Shown here one piece after another: positions 15,487 through 24,957 of a DNA stretch of 50,163 nucleotides. The stretch is from positions 1 through 50,163 of the forward strand of contig DCHU01000020.1 in NCBI GenBank assembly GCA_002314915.1. The letters are read 5' to 3'. Origin of the DNA: Caryophanales bacterium UBA1744 (GTDB taxonomy: Bacteria; Bacillota_I; Bacilli_A; RFN20; CAG-826). Below the pieces are notes generated by a model. The model did not search any database and was not told where the DNA came from. It saw only the letters and a program-made list of their open reading frames with translations. Made by a program: the position numbers and the translations under genes. Positions within the stretch are counted from its first letter, which is position 1, and each line of letters starts with the position of its first letter.

Positions 15487-16806
15487 ATGTTTGTTTCGTT
15501 TGCAGATTTTATCGGATGGTTCTGGGGCCAAACATCCTATATGTTGGCTTTCATCTTGGCCACTTCTTTCGTTGCGTTTAAGATGCCAAAGAAGGATAGG
15601 TTTTGGATTAGGTTTCTCGTTGGAATCGTCTTTGTTCTCGTTATAAAAATGGGGCTTGACCTGCTTTTGATTAGAAATAAGAGTTACGCCTGGTTGAGAG
15701 TCGTGAATCTTACAATCAGTTTGATCTCCTATTTCGCGCTCACGGTCGTCTTATTAATATCTTTTAAGTGCAATATATTTGGATCGCTTTTCTGCGTCAC
15801 CATGGGTTACGGCTTCCAACATATATCATTCCTGATCACTTGTTTCATTCGTGTAACTTGCACGTTTTTAAATTATCATTCTCCAACTTGGTTGGATGCG
15901 ATGGTGATCATATCGGTAACAACGATCTCATATGCCATTCTCTTTTTGCTGCTGATAAAGCCAATGAAGCATTACAACATGGTGTTGGACAACAAGATCC
16001 AAATAACAGTCACTCTCGCTTTCATATTAAGCTCTATCTTTCTGGACACATTAATATTGCAAACCATCAAAGAGTACATCACCGCTCTCGCATTCTTGAC
16101 GTTCTCGATTATCGCCACTCTTCTCGGCCTTTTGCTCGAGAAGCATAACATCAGTACGGCGAACAGAGAATTGGAACTGGATTTCGTCGCAAAACTCAAG
16201 ACCGAAGAAGCAGAAAAACTCGAATATGACAAAAAGGTAATTGACGTCCTTAATATAAAAGCTCATGACCTCAAGCATCAAATCATGACAGATGGAGCAA
16301 TACCGCCTGAGGCTTACGAGGAAGCAAAAAACATAGTCGAAGAGTACGATTCGCTTTATATGACCGGTTCCGCAGCTCTTGATGCAGTTCTAACAAGAAA
16401 GACCTTCAACGCCAAAAACAATAACGTAACACTAACATGCTTGGCTGACGGTTCTTCTCTCTCATTCATTAAAGATGTTGATCTCTACTCCCTATTCGGA
16501 AACCTCCTTGATAATGCGATTGAAGCGGCCTCGAAAACGAAGGACAAGAAAAAAAGAGTCGTTTCTGTATCCGTGAATAAGAAAGATTACTTCGTCTCAA
16601 TAACGTTAACAAACTATTATGAAAACGAAATCATATACCAAGACGGAGAAATTGTTTCGACCAAAGAAGATAGATTCCAACACGGTTTTGGACTTAAAAG
16701 CGTCAAGGACACCGTTTCAAAATACGGCGGTGACATGATAATTCAAAACGAGAATCGCAAATTCGTAATCAGCATATTATTCCCATTAAAAGAGAGACAA
16801 GATTAA
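15487..16806 (+). CDS. GHKL sensor histidine kinase (AgrC-like)
   Basis: 439 aa. About six or seven N-terminal membrane spans (residues 1-215) form a sensor module, then a coiled stretch leads to the phospho-acceptor region KAHDLKHQI (H260) and a HATPase_c_5 domain with N box NLLDNAIEAA (from 339) and G box HGFGLKSVKD (from 399). The ATG directly follows the response-regulator stop. Members of this class often sense secreted peptides, but no peptide gene is visible. A terminator then separates it from the GH3 locus. Confidence 0.92.
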   Translation: MFVSFADFIGWFWGQTSYMLAFILATSFVAFKMPKKDRFWIRFLVGIVFVLVIKMGLDLLLIRNKSYAWLRVVNLTISLISYFALTVVLLISFKCNIFGSLFCVTMGYGFQHISFLITCFIRVTCTFLNYHSPTWLDAMVIISVTTISYAILFLLLIKPMKHYNMVLDNKIQITVTLAFILSSIFLDTLILQTIKEYITALAFLTFSIIATLLGLLLEKHNISTANRELELDFVAKLKTEEAEKLEYDKKVIDVLNIKAHDLKHQIMTDGAIPPEAYEEAKNIVEEYDSLYMTGSAALDAVLTRKTFNAKNNNVTLTCLADGSSLSFIKDVDLYSLFGNLLDNAIEAASKTKDKKKRVVSVSVNKKDYFVSITLTNYYENEIIYQDGEIVSTKEDRFQHGFGLKSVKDTVSKYGGDMIIQNENRKFVISILFPLKERQD

Positions 16807-16829
16807 GCGGGTAAAAACCGCTTTTTCTT
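16805..16829 (+). terminator. Terminator of the two-component operon
   Basis: AAGCGG (16805-16810) and CCGCTT (16818-16823) form the stem around GTAAAAA, followed by TTTCTTTTT. It overlaps the kinase stop region and separates the sensor operon from the GH3 genes. Confidence 0.85.
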
Positions 16830-16840
16830 TTTACATCGAT

Positions 16841-16866
16841 TGCAGTTTTTTTGCATTTTTTGCAGA
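16841..16866. promoter_or_regulatory. TGCA-rich repeat upstream of the GH3 locus
   Basis: TGCA occurs at 16841, 16852 and 16861, separated by T tracts. The opposite strand reads TGCAAAAAATGCAA, close to TGCAAAAATGCAA at 14715-14727 ahead of the response-regulator gene. A shared regulator site is possible, but T-rich sequence makes chance likely. The rest of 16830-16986 holds no gene that I can support. Confidence 0.25.
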
Positions 16867-16986
16867 AAACCACTCAAGGTATGGCTCAATTGCGCAAAAG
16901 AAGATAAGGGAAAAGATTACCCATATTTCTTGTGTAATCATTTACAAAATCAAAAAAACACAAATCTTTTTTTAGGAGGAAAATTA

Positions 16987-19900
16987 ATGTCAAAAAAAGG
17001 TTTTAGGAAGGCCGGTTTCCCGCTTTATTGTTTAGCGATTGCCGCACTTCTTGCTGCATGCTCCACAGGAACAGACGCAGTATCTTCATCAACATCTGCT
17101 GAAGAAAGCTTATCGACTTCTTTAAGCGATAACTCAAGTGAGCAGATCGTCTCATCATCAGAGACACAGTCGACCCCATCGGGCGAGTATCTCAAGGAAA
17201 CGCTCGTAGGCGAAGACCACGAGATGAACAATTGGGAGAAAGCAAACGGCAAGTTCTATGCTGACTTCAACACACAGGCTGAGTTAAGAGAAGCAGGCTC
17301 TGAACTCAACAAAGCCATCGCAGGCGAGGGTTTTGTTCTCTTAAAGAACGAGAACGAGGCACTCCCACTCGCGAAAGACGAAAATCATGTCTCACTCTTT
17401 GGCTACAAGTCATACGCTCTCCAGTACGGTGGCGGCGGCTCAGGTGCAGGTCAGCAGGGCGTTTATGGCATCCCTGTCTCAACACTCTTGACTTCTCTTG
17501 AAGAAAACGGATTCAAGTACAACACAAAACTCCAGGAAACTTATACAGGAGTTTCTTCAGAACTCAACCCAGATGAATTCGGTCCTTCAATCACATCTAC
17601 TTATAAGACATATGGTGATGTCGCAATTCTCACGTTCGCAAGAACCGGCGCAGAAGGAAGCGACGAAAAGATGTTCGATGTCGCAGGAAATGCAGATAAG
17701 GAAAAGCACTACCTCGAATTAACAGATAACGAAATCCTCACAGTCAAGCACGCAAAGGCTAACTTCAAGAAAGTTATCGTCCTCGTCAACTCAGCAAACT
17801 GCATCGAACTTGGAGAATTAAACGAGAAAAAGACAGAAGACAACCTCGGCGTTGATGCAATCCTTTGGATCGGTCAGACAGGTAATGATGGCGCTGCTGC
17901 AATCGCTAAGATCTTAAACGGCACAATCAACCCATCAGGTCACACAGTCGACACTTGGGAAAAAGATTTCACAAAGGGACCTTCATACACAAACATTGGT
18001 TCTTTAGCGCAGAACAAACTCGCGGATGGCACAAGAGACAACAACAACCTCTATGTCGGAAGCGAAATCGCTAAGAACTCAGTTGGCCAAACATATCACG
18101 CAGTCGAATATCGTGAAAACATCTATGTTGGTTATAAATACTATGAAACCGCGTATGACACAGCTGCAGCTGACAAGAAGGAAGAAGCATATTCAAATGT
18201 CGTTTATCCATTCGGTTATGGTTTAAGCTACACATCATTTGATTGGGAACTCGCGAGCGACGTCGCACCAAAAGCAACAGTCAACGCAAAGAACGAGACA
18301 GTTACAATCAAAGTCAAAGTCACAAATACAGGAAAGGTTGCAGGTAAGGACGTCGTCCAGGTCTACGTCAACCCTCCATACACAGCTGGCGGAATCGAGA
18401 AAGCAACAGCAAACCTCGTCGGATTCGCTAAGACAAAATTACTCGCCCCAGGAGAATCACAGGTCGTCACAGTTCAGTTCGTCGCACAGGATATGGCTTC
18501 ATTCGACTACAACGACAAGAACGACAACGACTTCTATGGTTACGAATTAGAAGCGGGTAAATATGTCATCTCAGCAAGAAGAAACTCACACGATGTCGCA
18601 TTAACAGTCGAAAGAGAAGTTAAAGAAGGCATTAAGTGCGAAACAGACATCAAAACAGGCAAAGCAATCACCCCTAAGTTCACAGGTGATGAAGGCCTTG
18701 AAAGATATAAGTCCACAAACGACACATTAGAAGAGAACGAAATCTCAAGAACAGATCTCAAACAGCCAAAGGCTGCAACAAGAGAAGATAGAACAGTCGA
18801 TGCTTCATACATCCAGTTCTTAGAATCAGAGAGAGAATACTTCTCATGCCAGGACACAAAGTCAGATCCATGGTATGTCAACGCCGTCCCAGAGAACTGG
18901 GATCAGGAAGTTGGCGAAAGAGTCAACGGAAAGACTCCGGTCCAGCTCAAAGACATGATTGGCAAACGCTACGACGAAAGACAGATTGTCAACGGATCAT
19001 TAACAGGCGGAACAAGCCAGGATTCAAAAGCTTGGGATGACTTCATGAACCAGTTGTCCTGGGAAGAAATGGTTGGATGTGTCTCTGCAGGTGACTACGG
19101 ACAGGGCTTTAACATCCCAGCAATCGGAAAAGACAAAGTCTATGGCGGTGACGGACCAACACAGTTCGGATGGAACACTCACCTCTTCTTCGGCTCAGCG
19201 GGATTCAAACAGTACGACACAACAGGTCTTAACTGGGTCGTCGCTCCAATCGTTGCTGCCTCATGGAATACAGAACTCGCGGCACGCCAAGGTGAAATTG
19301 TTGGTAACGAATCGCTCTTCTCCAACGTCACAGAATGGTACGGACCAGCCGCAAACACGCACAGATCTCCATTCTCAGGCCGTAACTTCGAATACTATTC
19401 AGAAGACGGACTCATCGCAGGAAAGATGCTTGCAAGCGTTGTTAAAGGCTGCTCTTCAAAGGGTGTCATCGCCAGAATGAAGCACATGTTCTTAAATGAC
19501 CAGGAAACAAACCGTAACACATCAGGTGGTGTCCTCGAATGGTGCAATGAGCAGGCAATCCGTGAAATCTACTTAAAACCATATGAAATCGCTGTTAAAG
19601 AAGGCCATGCAACCGGCGGTATGACAGCATTTAACAGAATCGGTGACGCTGTCTGTTCAACAAACTACGCCCTCTTAGAAGGAATCTTCCGTGGTGAATG
19701 GGAATTCAAGGGAACATTCGTCACAGACTGCCAAGACTATGCAGAATACCGTTACCTCAACCTCATGTGCAGAACCGGTCAGGAACTCCCATTGGGTCAG
19801 ACAATCAACCTCTATAATGGAGAAAAGATCTACGAAGGTAGATTCGGTATCGGCTATGCATCAGCTGTCGAAGGCACATGGTCAAAGGATGACAAGTGCG

Positions 19901-20379
19901 TCAAAGTCGCTGCAAACATCCAGGACGCTTCAGAAGTCGAAAAGCTCCGCAGATCACAGAAAGACATGGCTGACCTCTACCACAAAGAAGAAGTCGTCAC
20001 TGCAGCAGCCGCAAAAGAGACAATCTTATCTCCAACTCAGTACTATGCAGTCAGAAAATCAGCACAGAGAGTTCTCTACCAATATGTCAACTCAAATGCT
20101 GTTAAGAATGGTTTGAACAAGTCATTTGAAACCCAAACATTCAACCTCCAAAAAGGAAAGAAAGCATCTGGTTCTATCGCATTAGATGCAGCTGTTATCG
20201 GAACAAAGGACATCAAGATCGTTTCCACTTCAACTCTTCCAGCAGGCTTAGCTATCAGCAATAAGGGTGCATTCTCAGGCACTGTTACAGCTGATGCTGG
20301 CGACTACAACGTCACAGTTAGCTTATTGCTTGACGGATGGGTTAAAGCAACCTTGCCACTCGTAATTACAATCGCTTAG
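16987..20379 (+). CDS. GH3 glycosidase lipoprotein with permuted domain order
   Basis: 1130 aa. The ATG at 16987 has TAGGAGG 7 nt upstream. A signal peptide ends in the lipobox LLAAC (C25). Domain order is GH3_C first (about 105-390, with acid/base region RTGAEGSD, E223), an Fn3-like domain (about 425-545), then the TIM barrel GH3_N (about 690-1020, GDGP at 722-724, predicted nucleophile D914 in VTDCQD). This reverses the usual barrel-first order, as in a known group of rumen beta-glucosidases. The last 90 residues look like an Ig-like fold. It is predicted to cleave beta-linked glucose or xylose termini at the cell surface. Exact substrate unknown. Confidence 0.9.
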   Translation: MSKKGFRKAGFPLYCLAIAALLAACSTGTDAVSSSTSAEESLSTSLSDNSSEQIVSSSETQSTPSGEYLKETLVGEDHEMNNWEKANGKFYADFNTQAELREAGSELNKAIAGEGFVLLKNENEALPLAKDENHVSLFGYKSYALQYGGGGSGAGQQGVYGIPVSTLLTSLEENGFKYNTKLQETYTGVSSELNPDEFGPSITSTYKTYGDVAILTFARTGAEGSDEKMFDVAGNADKEKHYLELTDNEILTVKHAKANFKKVIVLVNSANCIELGELNEKKTEDNLGVDAILWIGQTGNDGAAAIAKILNGTINPSGHTVDTWEKDFTKGPSYTNIGSLAQNKLADGTRDNNNLYVGSEIAKNSVGQTYHAVEYRENIYVGYKYYETAYDTAAADKKEEAYSNVVYPFGYGLSYTSFDWELASDVAPKATVNAKNETVTIKVKVTNTGKVAGKDVVQVYVNPPYTAGGIEKATANLVGFAKTKLLAPGESQVVTVQFVAQDMASFDYNDKNDNDFYGYELEAGKYVISARRNSHDVALTVEREVKEGIKCETDIKTGKAITPKFTGDEGLERYKSTNDTLEENEISRTDLKQPKAATREDRTVDASYIQFLESEREYFSCQDTKSDPWYVNAVPENWDQEVGERVNGKTPVQLKDMIGKRYDERQIVNGSLTGGTSQDSKAWDDFMNQLSWEEMVGCVSAGDYGQGFNIPAIGKDKVYGGDGPTQFGWNTHLFFGSAGFKQYDTTGLNWVVAPIVAASWNTELAARQGEIVGNESLFSNVTEWYGPAANTHRSPFSGRNFEYYSEDGLIAGKMLASVVKGCSSKGVIARMKHMFLNDQETNRNTSGGVLEWCNEQAIREIYLKPYEIAVKEGHATGGMTAFNRIGDAVCSTNYALLEGIFRGEWEFKGTFVTDCQDYAEYRYLNLMCRTGQELPLGQTINLYNGEKIYEGRFGIGYASAVEGTWSKDDKCVKVAANIQDASEVEKLRRSQKDMADLYHKEEVVTAAAAKETILSPTQYYAVRKSAQRVLYQYVNSNAVKNGLNKSFETQTFNLQKGKKASGSIALDAAVIGTKDIKIVSTSTLPAGLAISNKGAFSGTVTADAGDYNVTVSLLLDGWVKATLPLVITIA

Positions 20380-20395
20380 TTTTACTAAGATAAGG

Positions 20396-20432
20396 CAGCC
20401 TACCCGTTCTATCCTTTCCAACGGGTGGGCTG
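20396..20432 (+). other. Long intercistronic hairpin
   Basis: CAGCCTACCCGTT (20396-20408) pairs along all 13 positions (one G-U) with AACGGGTGGGCTG (20420-20432) around an 11-nt loop. It lies between two co-oriented genes and is not followed by a T run, so it is probably an mRNA stabiliser or processing site, not a strong terminator. It would protect the 3' end of the GH3 message or set the ratio of the two proteins. Confidence 0.7.
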
Positions 20433-20452
20433 TCATTGTGAAAGGACAAAGT

Positions 20453-21844
20453 ATGAATAAAAAGAAAATAATGACATTTGCCTCTCTTCTTTCCAGCATG
20501 TTCTTAGTCACTGCATGCGGAGGAAAAGAAGGGCCAAAAGAATCCCAATCGCAAGACGTCAACACTTCCATAAAAGAAGAGTCTTCAAAGGTTGAAGCAG
20601 GCGATAAAGAAGTCGCTTCTATCGCTATGAAGAACCTCCCAACCAAGACATCGTATTATGTTGATGAGGAGTTCTCTCCAGAAGGCGGAACAATCGAAAT
20701 CACATATGGCGATGGGACAACGGACGAAAAAAGCATCACCGATCCAGAAGTTGAATGCTCTATTCCTAACACTTCTAGAGCGGGCACAAAAACCATCACT
20801 GTCAAATATGCAGGGAAGAAATGCACCTTCAAAATCGATGTAAAAGTAAGAGGCACTTCTATCACTTTCGATTTGAACTATGAAGGCGCGCCAGCAGGAA
20901 TCGTTCAGGACGTCCCGTCTGGATATTCAGCAACCGAGCCTAATGCGCCTACAAGAGATGGGTATACATTCTACAAGTGGTATCGCGACAAGGATTGCAC
21001 AGTCGAATACGACATGGAGACACCTGTCAAAGCGGACATCACAGTCTACGCAATGTGGAAAGAGAACGGAAAAGACTACTTCACGTTCTCATATGAGTTC
21101 AACTATTACGGCGTTTCGATCTCTTCCTATGAGCAAATTGTCCAGAAGGGTGAGAAAGCAAGAACACTGGCAGTTCCAATGACAAGAGTCGATTATAGAT
21201 TCGTCGAATGGTGCACATCATCAGATTGCTCATCATCATTCTCTTTAGATAACCCAATAAGCTCAAACACAAAAGCGTATGCAAAATGGGCAAAGGCAAA
21301 AGAAGGCGTAACAACTTACAAATTTGAAGCTGAAGATGTCGACTTATCGCAGAAAGCGGGACCTGGTTATTCAGGTGAAAACGCTGGTGTTGGCATGGTC
21401 GTCACAAAGCAGGACATCGGCGCAAGCCAGGACAAGTTCGTCGCATATCAATGCAAAAATGGAAACTCTTTAGAGTTTAACGTTGCAGCAGATGAAAATC
21501 TCAATGATGTAAATGTATACGTTAGACTAGCTACAGAATTTGCGTCAATCTCTGTAAATCCAGATGATTATAGAATCTCTGTGAACGGAACTCCGCTAGA
21601 TTACAGCGAAATAAAAATCACCTTGCCAGAGGGAAAAGATCAGAGCAACTTCACAGATTACAAAGTCGGAATGAACGTCACGTTAAATAAAGGTGCGAAT
21701 GTAATCCAGCTCAAAACAACAAACAACAAAGAATTAGGAGGAACATTGACCGCAACAGCCCCAATCATCGATTGTATCAAATTGGAAACAGCTGGTGTTG
21801 TCATCTGGGACGGCGTTCTTGGTCTTCCTGCTGCTAACTATTAA
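20453..21844 (+). CDS. Carbohydrate-binding surface lipoprotein
   Basis: 463 aa. The ATG at 20453 follows GAAAGGA. The signal peptide ends in the lipobox VTAC (C22). After a Ser/Glu-rich linker comes a bacterial Ig-like domain (about 50-135), two Flg_new/InlB-type repeats (about 140-210 and 212-282, GYTFYKWYRD...YAMW and DYRFVEWCTS...YAKW), and a C-terminal beta-sandwich starting YKFEAEDVDL, as in CBM6/CBM35 modules. No catalytic domain is present, so it probably tethers glycan beside the two GH3 enzymes that flank it. Ligand unknown. Confidence 0.8.
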   Translation: MNKKKIMTFASLLSSMFLVTACGGKEGPKESQSQDVNTSIKEESSKVEAGDKEVASIAMKNLPTKTSYYVDEEFSPEGGTIEITYGDGTTDEKSITDPEVECSIPNTSRAGTKTITVKYAGKKCTFKIDVKVRGTSITFDLNYEGAPAGIVQDVPSGYSATEPNAPTRDGYTFYKWYRDKDCTVEYDMETPVKADITVYAMWKENGKDYFTFSYEFNYYGVSISSYEQIVQKGEKARTLAVPMTRVDYRFVEWCTSSDCSSSFSLDNPISSNTKAYAKWAKAKEGVTTYKFEAEDVDLSQKAGPGYSGENAGVGMVVTKQDIGASQDKFVAYQCKNGNSLEFNVAADENLNDVNVYVRLATEFASISVNPDDYRISVNGTPLDYSEIKITLPEGKDQSNFTDYKVGMNVTLNKGANVIQLKTTNNKELGGTLTATAPIIDCIKLETAGVVIWDGVLGLPAANY

Positions 21845-21849
21845 TCTTT

Positions 21850-24708
21850 ATGAAAAAATTACTAAAACACAAAGGCGGCAAAACCTGGCTCATTGCATCA
21901 TGCGTTGTTGCAACGCTTGCAACTGCCATTTCAGTCGCCGCATTAGGACCGGCGTTCAACCTCGCTGCAGGTTTCCTTGGAAGAAAGAAACCAGTTTACG
22001 AAGAGGGTATTGCTTCAATGTACCCATCTCTAGTTTCTTCTGACAAAACTGAGGCTTTTAAGAACGCCAACAAAAAGAACGTTGAAATCTGCGAAGAGGG
22101 ATTCGTTCTTCTCAAAAATGAGAACGGAGCGCTTCCTCTTCCAAAAGGAAGCAAACTCTCTGTTTTTGGCAAAAACTCAGTAAATCTCTCTTATGGAGGA
22201 TCTGGTTCTAGCGCATTTAAGGGCGTTCAATACAAAACAATCAACGAATCGCTCAAAAGCGCCGGATATCAGGTCAATGAAACTCTTGAGGAATTCTACA
22301 AGAACAACAACAAGTCCGGAAAAGGCAGAAGCGCTAACTCAAACGACTTGGACAGCGGTGATAACCAGGCTATCAAAACCGGCGAAACACCTCAGTCCAA
22401 ATACACAAGCGATGTCACTTCTTCTTACGATTCATACAACGATGCGGCTTTAATCGTCATCACACGTATCGGCGGAGAAGGATTCGATTTGCCTAGATAT
22501 CAAGGCTCAACTGAAGGCGCCGTCTCTAAAGACAGCCACTATCTCGAACTCGACACCAACGAAATCGATTTAATCAAAGCCGTTAGCAATGCCGGTTTCA
22601 AGAGAGTCATCGTCTTATTTAACATCCCTTCATCTTTTGAAGCTCCATTCCTTGAAACAGGGGAACTTGCAGATAAGATCGACGCCGCACTCTGGATCGG
22701 ATTCACAGGTGGCGAGGGTATCATGGCTCTCGGCAGCGTCTTAAACGGAAGCGTTAACCCTTCAGGAAGAACCGTTGACACATGGGCTTCAGACTTCACT
22801 GCTAACCCAACATGGAATAACTTTGGAACGGGCCCATCAGCGGAAGCTTTAGACAAGTATGACGCAGGCCTATATTACTTTGTCGACTACGAAGAAAATA
22901 TCTTCGTCGGCTATAGATATTATGAAACCCGCGGATTAACAGACGAGGCATGGTACAAGAACAATGTCACATATCCATTTGGATACGGAAAGTCATACAC
23001 GACATTCGAGTGGAGCGCGGTCACCTCTTCTTCAACAAATATTGAAGCGGATAAAAAGATCACCGTTTCTGTCAAGGTAACAAACACGGGCAAAGTCGCC
23101 GGCAAAGATGTAGTCGAGTTATATTGTGCTGCACCATATGAGGCCGGAGGCATTCCAAAAGCCGCAAAAGTCTTGGTCGGTTTCGCTAAGACAAAGGAGT
23201 TAAAGCCAAATGAATCGGATACTGTTCAGATTGAATTCGACCCTTACACAGCCGCTTCGTATGACTACAAAGACAAAAACGAGAACGGATTTGCGGGATA
23301 TGAGCTCGAAAGAGGAACATACGCTCTCCAGGTGAGCAAGAACTCGCATGAAGTCGTAGAAAGCCTCAACGTGTCTCTTTCTAGCGACATCACTTACGAT
23401 GAAGATCCAGTGACAAAGAATACTGTCGAGAACAGATATACAGATAGAGACGGCATAACCGATTCAGACTATCAGCTCTCTACCACACTCTCTAGAGACG
23501 CATGGGATTCAACTTGGCCAGACGTCCCATCCGCTGAAGAGAGAAAGATGAGCAAGGCATTCCAGATAGAATTCTCAGACGATGAACCTAACAACCCAAC
23601 CGATTTCGGTGAATATGATTTACCTGACTCAGAGGTTAAGAATGGCTTAACAATCAGAGACTTCTTACCGGATAACACTCCTTCAACAACATACGAACCA
23701 ATCGTTTCTTATGACGATGAGAGATGGGATAAGTTGTTGGATCAGGGTTCTATTAAAGAACTTGAGCAGTTCGTAAACCACGGCGACTATCAGACTCTTG
23801 ACGTTTCATCACTAGGTCTCCCTGCTACCCAGCATGGTGATGGCCCTTCCGGATTCACTTACTTCTTAAACCCAAATGCAGTTAAAGGCACATGCCACTA
23901 CTGCTCTGAGCCAGTTATGGCTTCCACATTCAACGCTCCACTCATCAAAGAGTTAGGTAACACGCTCGGCGAGGAAGGCGTATGGGGCAACAGCGATTCA
24001 GGGCAGCCATATTCTTCAATCTATGCTCCAGGCGTTAACATTCACCGTTCACCATTCGGCGGACGTAACGCTGAGTATTTCTCAGAAGACCCACTTCTCT
24101 CTGGCAAACTCGCCGCAGCTGAAGTACAAGGCGCTCAGGAGTTAGGCGTAATCTGCCAGGTTAAGCACTTCGCAGTAAACGATCAGGAAACACACCGCGC
24201 TAGATTTGGCGATTGTTCATGGTTAACCGAGCAGGCACTGCGTGAAATCTACTTAAAACCATTCGAAATCGCGGTCAAAGAAGGTAAGACCAGAGGCATC
24301 ATGTCATCATTCAACCGCATCGGTCTCAAGTGGACAGGCGGAGACTATCGACTCATCACCGAAATCTTAAGAGATGAATGGGGATTCAAGGGCATGGTCA
24401 TCTGTGACTTCAACACTCACCCAGAGTACATGTTCACACGCCAGATGGCTTATGCAGGTGGCGACCTTAACTTAGCCAACACACCAGTTAACTGGGTCGA
24501 TGATAGTGATGTCGGCGATATCATTGTCTTAAGACAGTGTGCCAAAAACATCGCTTACGCACTTGCAAATTCAAACGCAATGAACGGAAAAGTCGTTGGC
24601 TACAAAGCTCCAATGTGGGCAAACATCCTTATTGCGGCAGATAGCGCAATAGCGTTAGCTATCGTGGGATTCGGCGTTCTTCTCTTCCTGAAGTCAAGAA
24701 AGGATTAA
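21850..24708 (+). CDS. Membrane-anchored GH3 glycosidase with permuted domain order
   Basis: 952 aa. An N-terminal anchor (about residues 13-43) and a C-terminal span (about 918-946, ending LFLKSRKD) hold the catalytic part outside the cell. Domain order matches the upstream GH3: GH3_C (about 75-385, RIGGEGFD with E210), Fn3-like (about 395-510), then barrel GH3_N (about 610-905, HGDGP at 662-666, predicted nucleophile D853 in VICDFN). It lacks the Ig-like tail. No ribosome site precedes the ATG, which lies 5 nt after the previous stop, so translational coupling is likely. It probably works with the lipoprotein paralogue on the same glycan. Confidence 0.9.
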   Translation: MKKLLKHKGGKTWLIASCVVATLATAISVAALGPAFNLAAGFLGRKKPVYEEGIASMYPSLVSSDKTEAFKNANKKNVEICEEGFVLLKNENGALPLPKGSKLSVFGKNSVNLSYGGSGSSAFKGVQYKTINESLKSAGYQVNETLEEFYKNNNKSGKGRSANSNDLDSGDNQAIKTGETPQSKYTSDVTSSYDSYNDAALIVITRIGGEGFDLPRYQGSTEGAVSKDSHYLELDTNEIDLIKAVSNAGFKRVIVLFNIPSSFEAPFLETGELADKIDAALWIGFTGGEGIMALGSVLNGSVNPSGRTVDTWASDFTANPTWNNFGTGPSAEALDKYDAGLYYFVDYEENIFVGYRYYETRGLTDEAWYKNNVTYPFGYGKSYTTFEWSAVTSSSTNIEADKKITVSVKVTNTGKVAGKDVVELYCAAPYEAGGIPKAAKVLVGFAKTKELKPNESDTVQIEFDPYTAASYDYKDKNENGFAGYELERGTYALQVSKNSHEVVESLNVSLSSDITYDEDPVTKNTVENRYTDRDGITDSDYQLSTTLSRDAWDSTWPDVPSAEERKMSKAFQIEFSDDEPNNPTDFGEYDLPDSEVKNGLTIRDFLPDNTPSTTYEPIVSYDDERWDKLLDQGSIKELEQFVNHGDYQTLDVSSLGLPATQHGDGPSGFTYFLNPNAVKGTCHYCSEPVMASTFNAPLIKELGNTLGEEGVWGNSDSGQPYSSIYAPGVNIHRSPFGGRNAEYFSEDPLLSGKLAAAEVQGAQELGVICQVKHFAVNDQETHRARFGDCSWLTEQALREIYLKPFEIAVKEGKTRGIMSSFNRIGLKWTGGDYRLITEILRDEWGFKGMVICDFNTHPEYMFTRQMAYAGGDLNLANTPVNWVDDSDVGDIIVLRQCAKNIAYALANSNAMNGKVVGYKAPMWANILIAADSAIALAIVGFGVLLFLKSRKD

Positions 24709-24723
24709 GCCAAATAGACAACT

Positions 24724-24747
24724 AAACCGGAGGGAAACTTCCGGTTT
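24724..24747 (+). terminator. Terminator of the GH3 locus
   Basis: AAACCGGA (24724-24731) and TCCGGTTT (24740-24747) form an 8-bp stem followed by a T run to 24751. It ends the GH3 operon. Confidence 0.9.
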
Positions 24748-24783
24748 TTTTATTAAAGAAAAAGGCCACTATGGCCGATTTCT

Positions 24784-24957
24784 TCATTTAAACAACTTTC
24801 CAATATCGGTTCTGATATCTAATACATAATCGACGAACACTGAGCATCCATCGATCTTGTACAAAACAATGTAGCGATTATCAATAACCATTTTCCCAAA
24901 ATCAGGAGGCAAACAATACTCGTTTGAAGCAAGAGCAAACTTTAAAGGTAAGTCACT
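24784..24957 (-). pseudogene. RelE/ParE-family toxin, C-terminal remnant
   Basis: Downstream of the antitoxin, and overlapping its end in another frame, the minus strand encodes about 57 residues with no start codon at the 5' end. They include LKFALASNEYCLPPDFGKMV and IDNRYIVLYKIDG, then VDYVLDIRTD and a TGA at 24786-24784. This resembles the C-terminal half of RelE/ParE toxins (conserved YRVLYKID and R-x-D region). The reading frame is closed by TAA just upstream, and the N-terminal half is missing. Either the toxin was truncated or the gene decayed. Confidence 0.6.

Noticed and set aside
16987..24708. GH3 genes as products of a rearranged or misassembled locus because of reversed domain order
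   Set aside because: Both genes share the same C-domain, Fn3, barrel order with intact frames and catalytic residues, and this permuted order is known for other GH3 enzymes.
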